Of a stretch of DNA of 64,000 nucleotides, positions 52,624 through 62,054 are shown in pieces. Position 1 is the first letter of the stretch, and every line of letters starts with the position of its first letter. The notes beneath the pieces are model-generated. The model ran no database searches, had not been told where the DNA came from, and saw only the letters and a list, made by a program, of their open reading frames with translations. Source of the DNA: Hyphomicrobiaceae bacterium. GTDB taxonomy: Bacteria > Pseudomonadota > Alphaproteobacteria > Rhizobiales > Hyphomicrobiaceae. The stretch spans positions 30,538-94,537 of the forward strand of contig JAGRKS010000041.1 in assembly GCA_020442185.1 (NCBI GenBank). Direction: 5' to 3'. The translations under genes were made by a program, and so were the position numbers.

Positions 52624-53406
52624 ATGTCCGAGCCGATACCTGCCCTATCGATACGCAACCTCCGCAAGACGTTTGTCGAGCCCGCTGTCGACAACCTCTC
52701 GCTCACCATACGACCGGGTGAATTCTACGCCCTCCTCGGTCCCAACGGCGCCGGCAAGACGACCACGTTGCGCATGGTGGCGGGCCTTCTCACCCCGGAC
52801 AGCGGCGACATCGCGATCACCGGCATCGATGTTGGCGAACACCCGGTCGAGGCCAAGCGCGTGCTCGCCTGGGTCCCTGACGAACCGATGATCTACGACA
52901 AGCTCACTCCGGTCGAATACCTCGAATTCGTTGCCGGTCTGTGGAGCATGGATGGCGATGTCGCTCGCGCCAAGGCCGACGTATTGATCGATTCCCTCGC
53001 CTTGACGCGTCACGCCGACGAGCGATGCCAGGGCTTTTCCAAGGGCATGAAACAGAAAGTGGCGCTTGCCGGCGCGCTGATCCACGATCCGAAACTGATC
53101 ATACTCGATGAACCGCTGACCGGCCTCGATGCCCGGTCGGCACGCCAGGTCAAGGAAATCCTGCGCCATCTCGTCAGCACCGGTGTGACGGTCATCATGA
53201 CCACGCACATTCTCGAAGTGGCCGAGCGCATGGCGGACCGCATCGGCGTCATCGCCAAGGGGCGTCTCATCGCCGAAGGCACGCTCGACGAGCTCCGCCG
53301 CGACGCCGGTGGCGCAGGCTCGAGCCTCGAGGACATCTTCCTGACACTCGTCGAAGAACCGACCGATCAGGCCCGAACGATGCTCGACGACGACGAGGCC
53401 GCATGA
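52624..53406 (+). CDS. ABC transporter ATP-binding protein
   Basis: 260 residues. Walker A GPNGAGKTT (about residues 39-47), signature FSKGMKQKVALAGAL, Walker B LIILDEPLTGLD and a switch His in TTHILEV. It belongs to the ABC-2/CcmA-like exporter group. It overlaps the permease start by 4 bp (ATGA). Confidence 0.93.
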   Translation: MSEPIPALSIRNLRKTFVEPAVDNLSLTIRPGEFYALLGPNGAGKTTTLRMVAGLLTPDSGDIAITGIDVGEHPVEAKRVLAWVPDEPMIYDKLTPVEYLEFVAGLWSMDGDVARAKADVLIDSLALTRHADERCQGFSKGMKQKVALAGALIHDPKLIILDEPLTGLDARSARQVKEILRHLVSTGVTVIMTTHILEVAERMADRIGVIAKGRLIAEGTLDELRRDAGGAGSSLEDIFLTLVEEPTDQARTMLDDDEAA

Positions 53407-54989
53407 CACGTCGATCGTCATTCGCCCGGTTTGCACACCACGAGCTGCGGCTCGCCTGGCGCGACTGGACCGCCCTGATGTCCGGCGGTCTCCGCATCAG
53501 GAACCGCGTCATCGTGATGGCCGTGGCGTTGTTCATCCTGCTCCTTCATGCCGTGGCCGTTGGCGTTCTGGCGTCCGATCAGCCGCTCACGCTCGACAAC
53601 AACAAGGCCCTGCTCGTCACCTTGTCGGCGTCGATCCTGCTGAGCTTCACGATGATGATCTCGCAGGCGCTGGAATCGGTGACACGAGCCTTCTACGCCC
53701 GCGACGACCTGGACCTGATCCTGTCCTCGCCCGCCCCCGCGCGCCATCTGTTTGCGGTTCGCATCGCCGCGATGAGCGTGACGACGGCCGCAATGTCCGC
53801 TCTCCTCGTCGCACCGTTCGTCAACGTTGCGGCACTTCTCCACGGCCCGCACTGGCTTGCCGCATACCTGCTCGTCTTCGCCCTCGCGATGGTCGCGACC
53901 GGCATTGCCGTCGGGCTGACGCTCGCGATGTTCCGCATGTTCGGCGCCAAGCGAACGCGCCTCGTGGCCCAGATCGTCGCGGCCGTCGTCGGCGCATCCT
54001 TCCTCATCGGCATCCAGGTCGTCGCCATCCTCTCCTATGGCAGCATGTCGCGGTTCTCGGTTCTCAGTTCAACCGACCTCGTCGATGCCGCGCCCGGTCC
54101 CGGCAGCCTGGTTTGGCTTCCCGCGTACGCCGCGATGGGCCATGTCGGCGCCTCCCTGCTCATCTTCTCGATATCCGCGGCCTTCTTCGCGGTCGTCGTC
54201 TCCTATGCCTCGCTGCGCTTCGGCGAGCACGTGGTCGCAGCGCTCTCCATTCCGCAAGAGCGCCGCAGTCAACGGCGCGAGCGCAAGGCCTTCCGCCAGA
54301 TGACGACGCAACGCGCACTCATCCACAAGGAATGGATGCTGCTCCGTCGCGACCCCTGGCTCGCGTCGCAATCGCTGATGCAGGTGCTTTATCTCATTCC
54401 GCCCGCGCTCATGCTATGGATGCGCTACGGCTCCGATACCGACATCCACGTCATCCTGGCACCGGTGCTGGTCATGGCAACAGGCCAGCTTGCGGGTGGT
54501 CTTGCGTGGCTCGCCATTTCCGGCGAGGACGCGCCCGATCTTGTCGCAACCGCACCGGTGACGCCGCGCGCGCTGCTCTGGGCGAAGGTGGTGTCCGTGC
54601 TGAGCGTCGTCGTCGCGATTGCAGCACCGATGGTCCTTGCGCTGGCGTTCGTTTCCGTTGTGGGCGCCTTCGTGACATTCGCGGGCGTCATCCTCGCCGC
54701 GACCTGCGCGCTGGTCATTCAGTTGTGGTTCCGCGCCCAGGCTAAACGCACCAACTTCCGGCGGCGTCAGGTCGCGTCGCGCATGTCGACGTTCCTCGAG
54801 GCGTTCGCGTCGATCCTGTCGGCCGCGACCACTGGATTGGTCGCTGCCGGAACATGGGCTGCCGTCTTTCCAGGCGTCCTTCTCGCCATCGTCATGCTCA
54901 TCGCATGGCTCGTCAGCCCGCGCGAAAAACGCAAACGGCGATCGCCACGCCGCAGCGCTCCCCCGGTATCAGCGCACGCGCTATCCTGA
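53403..54989 (+). CDS. ABC-2-type permease
   Basis: 528 residues with roughly twelve hydrophobic segments in two sets separated by a basic cytoplasmic loop (QERRSQRRERKAFRQMTTQR, about 280-299). Large two-set permeases of this kind pair with single ATPases for export of unknown substrates. Coupled to the ATPase gene by an ATGA overlap. The C-terminus is basic. Confidence 0.85.
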   Translation: MTRRSSFARFAHHELRLAWRDWTALMSGGLRIRNRVIVMAVALFILLLHAVAVGVLASDQPLTLDNNKALLVTLSASILLSFTMMISQALESVTRAFYARDDLDLILSSPAPARHLFAVRIAAMSVTTAAMSALLVAPFVNVAALLHGPHWLAAYLLVFALAMVATGIAVGLTLAMFRMFGAKRTRLVAQIVAAVVGASFLIGIQVVAILSYGSMSRFSVLSSTDLVDAAPGPGSLVWLPAYAAMGHVGASLLIFSISAAFFAVVVSYASLRFGEHVVAALSIPQERRSQRRERKAFRQMTTQRALIHKEWMLLRRDPWLASQSLMQVLYLIPPALMLWMRYGSDTDIHVILAPVLVMATGQLAGGLAWLAISGEDAPDLVATAPVTPRALLWAKVVSVLSVVVAIAAPMVLALAFVSVVGAFVTFAGVILAATCALVIQLWFRAQAKRTNFRRRQVASRMSTFLEAFASILSAATTGLVAAGTWAAVFPGVLLAIVMLIAWLVSPREKRKRRSPRRSAPPVSAHALS

Positions 54990-55026
54990 CCCCGTGCGAA
55001 CGCGTCTCTGACCGGCGCAACGGTCC

Positions 55027-55758
55027 TCACCGCTTCTGCAACGCTTCGAGATAGGCTGCGATGCGTTCCTTCAAGCCGGGCGCGGCGAGCGAGCGCACGA
55101 GTTCGGCAAGGTCGGCGTCCGGCGCATCGCGACGCGTCAAGCGCAGCAATCGCTCGCGCGACGCTGGCGACAGCACGGCCGCATCTCGCGCCGCCTCGGC
55201 GGTGATCGCCTCCCAGTCGGCCATCTCCGCGATGCCGGAGAGGAACCCCATCGGCAGAGCCTCGGACGCCGTGAAGATACGGCTGGTCATCAGCAGCGAA
55301 CGGGCACGATCGTGGCCGACGAGCGCCGCCAGCCGGCGCGTCCCGAGGGCGATCCCGAAGCGCAGCCCCGGCATGCGAAACTTCGCATCAGCCGTCGCAT
55401 AGCGCAACGTGCAGGCCGCGACGATGTCGGCGGCAGCGCCGAAGCACGGACCGTGTGCGAGAGCAAGTGTCACGAAGGGCGCCGTCCAGACCGACTGCAG
55501 AAGCATTTCGAGCCGAATGAAGCGAAGTGCGAGATCACCATCTGAGAGCGCGTCGAGACCACCGAAATCGAAACCGCCTGAAAACCCTTTGCCGGCTCCC
55601 CTCATCACCAGCAGGCTGGTGCCGTCATCGCGTGCCTGATCGAACGCCACAAGCAATGCCTCGACGAGCGCTTCGTCGAGGGCGTTCAACTTCGCAGGAC
55701 GGTTCAGCGTCAGCACGGTTCGCCCGCCCTCACGCGCGATCAGCAAGTGGTCATGCAT
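55027..55758 (-). CDS. enoyl-CoA hydratase/isomerase-family protein
   Basis: 243 residues. NRPAKLNALDEAL at the N-terminus and MRGAGKGFSGGFDFGGL (oxyanion segment) mark the crotonase fold; AHGPCFGAAADIVAACTLRYA follows. The usual hydratase Glu pair is not evident by eye, so isomerase or hydrolase activity is possible. It may serve the CoA-transferase pathway next to it. Confidence 0.85.
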   Translation of the reverse strand: MHDHLLIAREGGRTVLTLNRPAKLNALDEALVEALLVAFDQARDDGTSLLVMRGAGKGFSGGFDFGGLDALSDGDLALRFIRLEMLLQSVWTAPFVTLALAHGPCFGAAADIVAACTLRYATADAKFRMPGLRFGIALGTRRLAALVGHDRARSLLMTSRIFTASEALPMGFLSGIAEMADWEAITAEAARDAAVLSPASRERLLRLTRRDAPDADLAELVRSLAAPGLKERIAAYLEALQKR

Positions 55759-55951
55759 AAAAACCCCGATGCTTGTTCATCAAAACTATTCATGTCTCGT
55801 CGAGCACGATGTTGACACCTGTCAAAGGGGCCCGTCGCGCTGCACTCTAGTGTTCCATATGTCTCCGACACTTGGCTCCCCTTGCAGCAAACGGGGACCA
55901 AGCGTTAGTGACGCAACACTAGCCTGCAAGGCGATCGAGAACGAGGTAGCC

Positions 55952-56401
55952 ATGACCACGACACCGCCTCCGACTCCGACTCCGAAAATGCAGAAGCCCG
56001 ATTCCGCCGGTGAGCCACCCCTCTGCGTATCGCGCATGTTGGCACGCCTCGAGCAAGCGGCCGGCGATCTTGCCAAGGGAAAATCGAACGGCCCGTATCT
56101 GCTCGAAGCACTGCTCGATGATGTCGATCTGTGCCCGTCCTTGGCAACCGACGCTGATGCGGCCGTTGCGACAACCACGTCTCATGATACGACACTCGCC
56201 CGTCGCGTCGCGGAAGCGCGCGATGCGGCGCGACTGGTGATCCAATGTCCTGAGGTATCGCGCACCTTTGCCCTCGAGCGCTTGAACATCGCGATTGCCT
56301 CGGCCCGAAATGCTCTCGACGCAAAGGTCGCCGAGGCCGATGCAAATGGCGCGCGCGAGGCCTTGTTCGGTCCCCGCTGCGCCACGTGCACATTCGCCTG
56401 A
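55952..56401 (+). CDS. hypothetical protein (149 aa)
   Basis: ATG at 55952 after GAGGTAG. A Thr/Pro-rich N-terminal tail (MTTTPPPTPTPKMQKPDSA) is followed by Ala-rich helices and a final GPRCATCTFA with two Cys in CxxC. I do not recognise it. It is divergent from the enoyl-CoA hydratase gene and convergent with the CoA-transferase gene. Confidence 0.5.
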   Translation: MTTTPPPTPTPKMQKPDSAGEPPLCVSRMLARLEQAAGDLAKGKSNGPYLLEALLDDVDLCPSLATDADAAVATTTSHDTTLARRVAEARDAARLVIQCPEVSRTFALERLNIAIASARNALDAKVAEADANGAREALFGPRCATCTFA

Positions 56402-56559
56402 TGCGAACAGCAGTTCCGACATTGACAGAACGCCCGACGTCCACCGAACGCCAGATGCGACACTCACCAGGCCCGCACAGGAAACGTCGCGACGCGCAGA
56501 GGACACGACAACACCCTCCATCGGCCCATCGCGTGACGCATCGCCAGGCTGCGGCTCCT

Positions 56560-57783
56560 TCACCGCCCGTCTCGGCCCGCGCTGCGCGCGCCTCTCCGGT
56601 CGTCTCCCGATAGCCAGTCCTCGAATACCTCCTCGGAGTGCTCCCCGAGCCGAGGCGGCCGCCGCGTGATCTCGAAGGCATACCCCGTCATGGCCACCGG
56701 ATAGGCCGTGGTTCTGGTCTTGGCGCCATTCGCCAATGTCAGCCCTCGCACGAGCCGCATGTGCTCGACCTGCGGATCGCTGAGAATGTCGCTGTAGCCG
56801 TTGATCGGCGCGCTCGGCACGCCACGCCGATCCATCTCGGCGAGCCAGTCGGCCGCCTTGCGCGACTTGAAATGCGGCGCCAGTAGATCAGCGAGCGCAC
56901 TTTGATTTCGCGCGCGGTCAGGTTGCGTGCGAAACCTCGGATCGTCGGCGAGTTCGGGCTGGCCAACGGCTTCGGCAACCTGGCGCCAAAGAGCATTGTT
57001 GCCAGCCGCGATGACGAAATATTCGTCGGCTGCCTCGTAGGCCTGGTATGGCGCGTTACGCGGATGCGCCGAGCCGAGTTTGCGGCCACCACCACCGGTG
57101 CCGAAATATTCGCTCGTCTGCAGCGCCGCAACGCCCAATAGCGAGCCGAGCATCGAGCAATCTATATGAGAGCCCTCGCCCGTCGCCTCTGCCTTGCGGA
57201 CGGCGGCCAGGATCGTGAATGCGGCGTAGAGGCCGGCGCAGAAATCGCCGACGGGTACGCCGCATTTGACCGGCGGCCGGCCTTCTTCGCCGGTCACGCT
57301 CATCAATCCGCTCATCGCCTGCACGGTGACATCGAAGGCACCCTTGGAGGCGTAGGGCCCCGTCTGGCCGTAGCCGGAGATCGAGCAGTAGACGATTGCG
57401 GGGTTCATGCGGCGTACGTCCCCATAGCCGAGGCCCAGCCGCGCGAGCACACCGGCGCGGAAGTTCTCGACGACGATGTCGGTTGCCTCGAGAAGTTGCC
57501 TGAGGCGTTGAACGGCAATCGGATCTTTCAGGTCCGCAACGATGGATCGCTTGTTCCGGTTGAGCGACGCGAAATTCTCGCTGAAGGTATCGGCGCCGTC
57601 AGGCCCATGCGTCAGCGGCGGCCAACCGCGCATGCCGTCGCCGCCATCCGGATTCTCGACCTTGACGACATCGGCGCCGAGGTCCGCGAGCAACGATCCC
57701 GCGAACGGACCGGCGGCAATCTGACCGAACTCCAGCACGCGCAATCCCGCAAGTGGACCCGTCGCAGGACTTTGGAATGTCAT
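56560..57783 (-). CDS. CaiB/BaiF-family (class III) CoA-transferase
   Basis: 407 residues from the ATG at 57781-57783 (a GTG three codons earlier is possible). GLRVLEFGQIAAGPFAGSLL, DLGADVVKVE and the Asp of the YAAFTILAAVRKAEATGEG region are family features. The conserved catalytic Asp lies in the KGAFDVTVQAMSG segment (about 150). It moves CoA between acids, such as succinyl-CoA to an aromatic acid. Directly downstream of the Rieske oxygenase gene (24 bp). Confidence 0.92.
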   Translation of the reverse strand: MTFQSPATGPLAGLRVLEFGQIAAGPFAGSLLADLGADVVKVENPDGGDGMRGWPPLTHGPDGADTFSENFASLNRNKRSIVADLKDPIAVQRLRQLLEATDIVVENFRAGVLARLGLGYGDVRRMNPAIVYCSISGYGQTGPYASKGAFDVTVQAMSGLMSVTGEEGRPPVKCGVPVGDFCAGLYAAFTILAAVRKAEATGEGSHIDCSMLGSLLGVAALQTSEYFGTGGGGRKLGSAHPRNAPYQAYEAADEYFVIAAGNNALWRQVAEAVGQPELADDPRFRTQPDRARNQSALADLLAPHFKSRKAADWLAEMDRRGVPSAPINGYSDILSDPQVEHMRLVRGLTLANGAKTRTTAYPVAMTGYAFEITRRPPRLGEHSEEVFEDWLSGDDRRGARSAGRDGR

Positions 57784-57807
57784 ACGCTGCACCCCGGCGT
57801 TGATGGC

Positions 57808-58932
57808 CTACTCGGCAGCTTCGGATCGCGAACCAGCCTGCTCCGTGCGATGCATGTCGACCAGGATCTTGCGGGCGCGACGCAACGCGAGGTCGGGCTT
57901 CAGGAAGACTTCCGAATAACCCTCGTCGGGATACTCGAACATGCGCTGTTGTTCGGCAACCGCCCAAAGATCCTCGGCCGCGACCTCGGGAAACATCTCG
58001 GCGACACGCTTGGCGGTCGATTTGCCAGGCTCACCTTTCGACATGTTGTCGGCTGGACAATTGACGATCACGCGCCAGACGTGGCTGCGTTCGTCGACGG
58101 GAGTGTGCGTATGAATGAGCACGTAGCCGCGTTCGATACCTGTCGGCTCGAGATGACCGGGGAATTCCGTGTCGCCCTCGCGCACGTCGAGCTCGCCCGG
58201 AGGGGCATTGCGCATCACGACGCGCGTCAGACCCGGACTCATCATGCAATGCGTGTGATGGCGATCGACGACCGGATAATGGAACCAGTCCTCGAGATAG
58301 GGCGGCTGCGTGTAGGACGACGTCTTGCGCACGGTCATCACGTATTCGTTGCCGTCGACGGTACCTTCCTCGAGTTCGATCGGAATGCGGCTGTTGGCGA
58401 TATCGCCGATGTTGCCGTCGTGCAGCGGATAGAAGTGCGTGATATCGAGCAGGTTCTCGATCAGAAGCATGTAGTTGGCGGAAACGTTCATCGGGCCGAC
58501 GCAGATCGATTCCCAGCGCGCGTCGCCGACCTCGGGCACGCGCGGCGGCTTTCTCGTTTCGGACTTTTCCGGATCGCCGGGCCAGATCCAGACGAGGCCG
58601 TCCTGCTCGATGATCGGGAACGCGCGGACCGTCGCTTGTGGCGAAATCGGTCCCGTCGGGTGCGACGGGATCATAACGCACTTGCCCGACGTATCGTAAC
58701 GCATGCCGTGATAGGCACATTCGAGCGTGCCGTCCGCCATCAGCCGTCCCTTCGAGAGCGGGAAGCGCTTGTGGGAACAGCGATCGTCATAGGCGACGAC
58801 CTCGCCATCCTTGGTTCGCCAGATGACGATCGGCCGCTTGGCAATGACCTGCCCCGTCAGCTTTTCCGCGGGGAAGTCGTCCGACATTCCAGCGACGTAC
58901 CAGCAGTCACGGACAAAAATCTGTTCTGTCAT
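57808..58932 (-). CDS. Rieske oxygenase alpha subunit, vanillate-demethylase/phthalate-dioxygenase-like
   Basis: 374 residues from the ATG at 58930-58932, which has GGAGGA just upstream. The Rieske cluster ligands are CSH (about residues 47-49) and CAYH (about 66-69). The mononuclear iron site is in LLDITHFYPLHDG with Asp and two His. The length and lack of a beta subunit fit class IA oxygenases that demethylate methoxyaromatics or hydroxylate aromatic acids. The reductase gene follows upstream at 59090. Confidence 0.92.
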   Translation of the reverse strand: MTEQIFVRDCWYVAGMSDDFPAEKLTGQVIAKRPIVIWRTKDGEVVAYDDRCSHKRFPLSKGRLMADGTLECAYHGMRYDTSGKCVMIPSHPTGPISPQATVRAFPIIEQDGLVWIWPGDPEKSETRKPPRVPEVGDARWESICVGPMNVSANYMLLIENLLDITHFYPLHDGNIGDIANSRIPIELEEGTVDGNEYVMTVRKTSSYTQPPYLEDWFHYPVVDRHHTHCMMSPGLTRVVMRNAPPGELDVREGDTEFPGHLEPTGIERGYVLIHTHTPVDERSHVWRVIVNCPADNMSKGEPGKSTAKRVAEMFPEVAAEDLWAVAEQQRMFEYPDEGYSEVFLKPDLALRRARKILVDMHRTEQAGSRSEAAE

Positions 58933-59089
58933 GTTTTCCTCCATCGGCACCGTTGCACGGTGCTTGTCGCTTCGGATAATTCGACCCACGGTCGAACAAC
59001 CCTGCAGATGTCCTTGCGGCAGAAGCGGCAACCGGCCCCGAACGTGCAATCGCGACATCGGCCCGGAACGCCACTCTCGATGCCCCGCC

Positions 59090-60133
59090 TCACAGATCGA
59101 GCTCGAGCAATCCCTTCGCTCTTGCGCAGCACACCATCACATAGGATTTGCGCTCCTTGTCGGACAGCACGGTATCGCGATGCTCGGGCGCGCCCGCCAG
59201 ATACCTGGTGATGCAGGTCCCGCAGTAGCCCTCGTTGCAATCGGTCTCGACGTCGCAGCCATTGAGCTTCAGCACATCGACGATCGACTTGTCGGCGGGC
59301 ACTGCAAGGACGGTTCCCGATCGGCGCAGTTTGATCTCGAAGGCCTCGTTGCCTTCCTGATCCAACCCCGTTCCGGAGCCGGCGAAGAACTCGCGATGAA
59401 CCGCATGCGGCGGCCATGGTTCGAGACAGGCGCCGCAAGCCTGCATAAAGCCAGGTGGCCCACAGAAATAGAGATGCGTCCCGATCTCGAATTCGGCCAA
59501 GGTTGTCTTGATGTCGAGCCCGCGTGTCGGATCTCCTTCGTCGTGATGCAGCACCACCTTGCCGGCATCGACATAGGGTTGCAGCTGCGCCATGAACGCC
59601 GTGCGTTGCGGGTTCCGCGTACAGTAGTGCAGCTGCCAGCGTGCGCCCCGCCGCTCGAGTTCTGCAATCATCGCGATCATCGGCGTGACACCGATGCCGC
59701 CGGCCAGCATCAGGTGGAAGCGCGCCTCGCGACCGGCGAGCGGGAAATGATTGCGCGGCGCCGCGATGACGAGTTGGTCGCCGACACTCACATGGTCGTG
59801 CATGTAGCTGGAGCCACCTCGCCCCGCCGCCTCGCGCAGGACCGAGATGACGTAATGATCGTGCCGTTGCGGATCGGAACACAGCGAATAGGACCGGATG
59901 ACGCCTGTCGGCAGATGCACTTCGACATGCGAACCGGCGGTGAAGGGCGGCAATGCGCGACCGTCCGCGCTGCGCAGCTCGAAACTTCGAATGCCGTCCG
60001 CCTCGTCGTGGATACGCGAAACCGTCACGGCCAGCTTTTGCTTGTCGATAAGGTCAGCGCTCGCCGTCGATATCGTCATCGTACCGTTCGTCGCTCCGTT
60101 CATTCCGTCGGACGTGTCCGCTGCCTCGAGCAT
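59090..60133 (-). CDS. Rieske-oxygenase reductase, FMN/NAD/[2Fe-2S] (VanB-like)
   Basis: 347 residues. Order: flavin-binding RSYSLCSDP (about 80-88), NAD-binding LAGGIGVTPMIAMI (about 143-156) and YFCGPPGFMQ, then a plant-type [2Fe-2S] domain with CDVETDCNEGYCGTC and a last Cys in VMVCCARAKG. This phthalate-dioxygenase-reductase layout supplies electrons to the oxygenase in the next gene (157 bp downstream). Confidence 0.92.
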   Translation of the reverse strand: MLEAADTSDGMNGATNGTMTISTASADLIDKQKLAVTVSRIHDEADGIRSFELRSADGRALPPFTAGSHVEVHLPTGVIRSYSLCSDPQRHDHYVISVLREAAGRGGSSYMHDHVSVGDQLVIAAPRNHFPLAGREARFHLMLAGGIGVTPMIAMIAELERRGARWQLHYCTRNPQRTAFMAQLQPYVDAGKVVLHHDEGDPTRGLDIKTTLAEFEIGTHLYFCGPPGFMQACGACLEPWPPHAVHREFFAGSGTGLDQEGNEAFEIKLRRSGTVLAVPADKSIVDVLKLNGCDVETDCNEGYCGTCITRYLAGAPEHRDTVLSDKERKSYVMVCCARAKGLLELDL

Positions 60134-60588
60134 TTGTCCTCATCCGCTGTCATCGCCAGATCCGTCACCATGCCTACATCCTGCGGAGATCGACCCATTG
60201 AAACAAGCGATATTATTTCGATATTTTGCATCAATATTTCTGATTATTCTTCGGTCTTGCCGAACTCCATTAAGCCGTGCTGGCTGCGCCAACCAGCATG
60301 CCCGCGCCCAAGCACGAAGCAGAACTTGGCGTACGCATCGGCGCGAGCGCAACGTGGCGAGCAGCTGTCGTGAACACCTGCGGGCAACCGCGTCGCCCGT
60401 TACCTCGAATTCAACGTCCTAACGCTACGAACACCAACACGCCCTCATGTGCTCGCACGCCGAGAAGGCGCAGCGGCCGTCGCGGGTGAAAGGCGCGCGC
60501 TCGCGACTGCGAACGCGCGCTTGTCGGATCAAACACCACGATGTTCCGACCCCGCCCACGTTGGCGACGCCGGCTACTCGCGGGCTGT
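60134..60588. other. promoter region of the oxygenase group
   Basis: An AT-rich island (60205-60250) within GC-rich DNA contains GATATT twice, TCGATATTTT (60218-60227) and ATCAATAT (60230-60237). The same two words occur in the LysR/dctP spacer at 61861-61902. No gene supported. Confidence 0.5.
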
Positions 60589-61695
60589 TCAGGCCGGCCA
60601 GCTGAAATCGAGACTCCGCGCGCGCAGGAAGTCGGCTTCCGCGACGTCGCTGTAGCCCTTCTGCTGACCGCGAAACTTGTTCATGCTGTCGAACACCTTC
60701 TTGCTCAACGCGTCCTTGCCCGTGACTTCCATCAACACGGTCGCAGCCATCTCGCCGATCTTCTTGATCTGCTCGTCATTGAGCTTCTTGATGATGACGC
60801 CATGCTTCTGAACGAACTGTTCGAGCACCGGTCCGGAGCGCGCCTGAAACTCACTCAGCATGACAACGTTTGTTGCGTAGGCGCACTGCTCGACGATGGC
60901 CTTCAGGTCCGGCTCCAGGCCATCCCACTGCGCCTTGTTGACGAACAGTTCCAGAACCGTCCCCGGCTCGTGCCAGCCGGTCGCATAGTAATATTTGGCG
61001 TGGCGCCAGAACCCCATCGACGCTTCACCGTAGGGGTTATTCCACTCCGCCCAGTCGATCGTGCCGGCCGCGAGTGCCGTCGGCACCTCGCTGCCTGGCA
61101 GGTTGACGACGGTTGCACCGAGACGCTTCATGATCTCGCCGCCGAGACCTGGCATGCGCATCTTGAGCCCTTGGAAGTCCGCGAGCGTATTGACCTCCTT
61201 GCGACTCCAGCCGGGGTGCTGCACGCCGGTGTTGCCGCACGGCAGGAACTTGCAGCCGAACGCACTCTCGTATAGCTCGTCGCACAACTTGTCGCCGCCA
61301 CCGAAATGATACCAAGCGTTGTATTCCTGCGCGGTCAGGCCAAACGGGAAGTTACTGACGAGTTCGGCCGCCGCTGCCTTGCCCTTCCAATAGTAGGGAC
61401 AGCCGTGGCCCATCTCGACGGTGCCGGACTTGACGGCATCGATTGATTCAAACGCCGGGACGATCTCGCCAGCCGCCGCCAATTGCACCGTCAGACGACC
61501 ACCTGTGCATTTTGTCACCTGATCGGCGAAATACTGGGCTCCGGTGCCGAGGCCCGGCAGGTTCTTCGGCCACGTCGTGACCATGCGCCACTTGCGCAGG
61601 TTCTGCGACAGCGCGGGCTTCGGAAAGCTGGCGGCAACAGCCGCAACTCCCGCCGACGAGATCGCGGCGTTCTTGAGAAAGGTCCTGCGTTCCAT
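60589..61695 (-). CDS. TRAP transporter substrate-binding protein (DctP-type), Tat-exported
   Basis: 368 residues from the ATG at 61693-61695. The N-terminus MERRTFLKNAAISSAG is a twin-arginine signal ending PALS|Q. WPKNLPGLGTGAQYFADQV and the later TIDWAEWNNPYGEASMGFW are typical of the mono-carboxylate/ectoine-type (DctP with W-rich ligand pocket) group. It binds an organic acid in the periplasm for the TRAP permease at the window's right edge. Divergent from the LysR gene. Confidence 0.9.
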   Translation of the reverse strand: MERRTFLKNAAISSAGVAAVAASFPKPALSQNLRKWRMVTTWPKNLPGLGTGAQYFADQVTKCTGGRLTVQLAAAGEIVPAFESIDAVKSGTVEMGHGCPYYWKGKAAAAELVSNFPFGLTAQEYNAWYHFGGGDKLCDELYESAFGCKFLPCGNTGVQHPGWSRKEVNTLADFQGLKMRMPGLGGEIMKRLGATVVNLPGSEVPTALAAGTIDWAEWNNPYGEASMGFWRHAKYYYATGWHEPGTVLELFVNKAQWDGLEPDLKAIVEQCAYATNVVMLSEFQARSGPVLEQFVQKHGVIIKKLNDEQIKKIGEMAATVLMEVTGKDALSKKVFDSMNKFRGQQKGYSDVAEADFLRARSLDFSWPA

Positions 61696-62054
61696 TTGAA
61701 ATCTCCGATCGAGGATCGGATGCCCCGCCGATACATCGCGCGAGGATGCCGCCCTCTTTCCCATTCTGATTGCGTTTCCAACCGACGAGGTGGCCTGGTT
61801 GACCCAGACCCGGCTTGTTGACGTTGGCGATCACAGCGGACACGTGGAGCGATGCGCCAAATCAATATCTGGCCAATCAACTATCACAACAATCGATATT
61901 TTCAGATCGCGTGGGTTCAACTATTTTGATGCTGCAAGAGACATCCTGTGAACGCTTCATACAGGTGAAGCCATTATTGCGCGGTCGCGGACGCGCCGCC
62001 CTCGAGTTCCTGCGCCACGCCTTGTCGCGATGTCGCCACCGTTGGAGATCGGCC
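61696..62054. other. divergent promoter region, dctP / LysR
   Basis: Contains an AT-rich cluster (61855-61930) with ATCAATAT (61861-61868) and TCGATATTTT (61893-61902), likely regulator sites. An open frame runs through it from 61815 into the LysR gene but is not protein-like. Confidence 0.5.

Noticed and set aside
57166-59211. 681-residue open frame on the plus strand
   Set aside because: Antisense shadow of the Rieske oxygenase and CoA-transferase genes, both with intact active-site motifs.
61815-62054. N-terminal extension of the LysR regulator from an ATG at 61815
   Set aside because: The added ~80 residues do not resemble any LysR N-terminus and cross the AT-rich promoter; a TTG start at 62055 gives the standard length.
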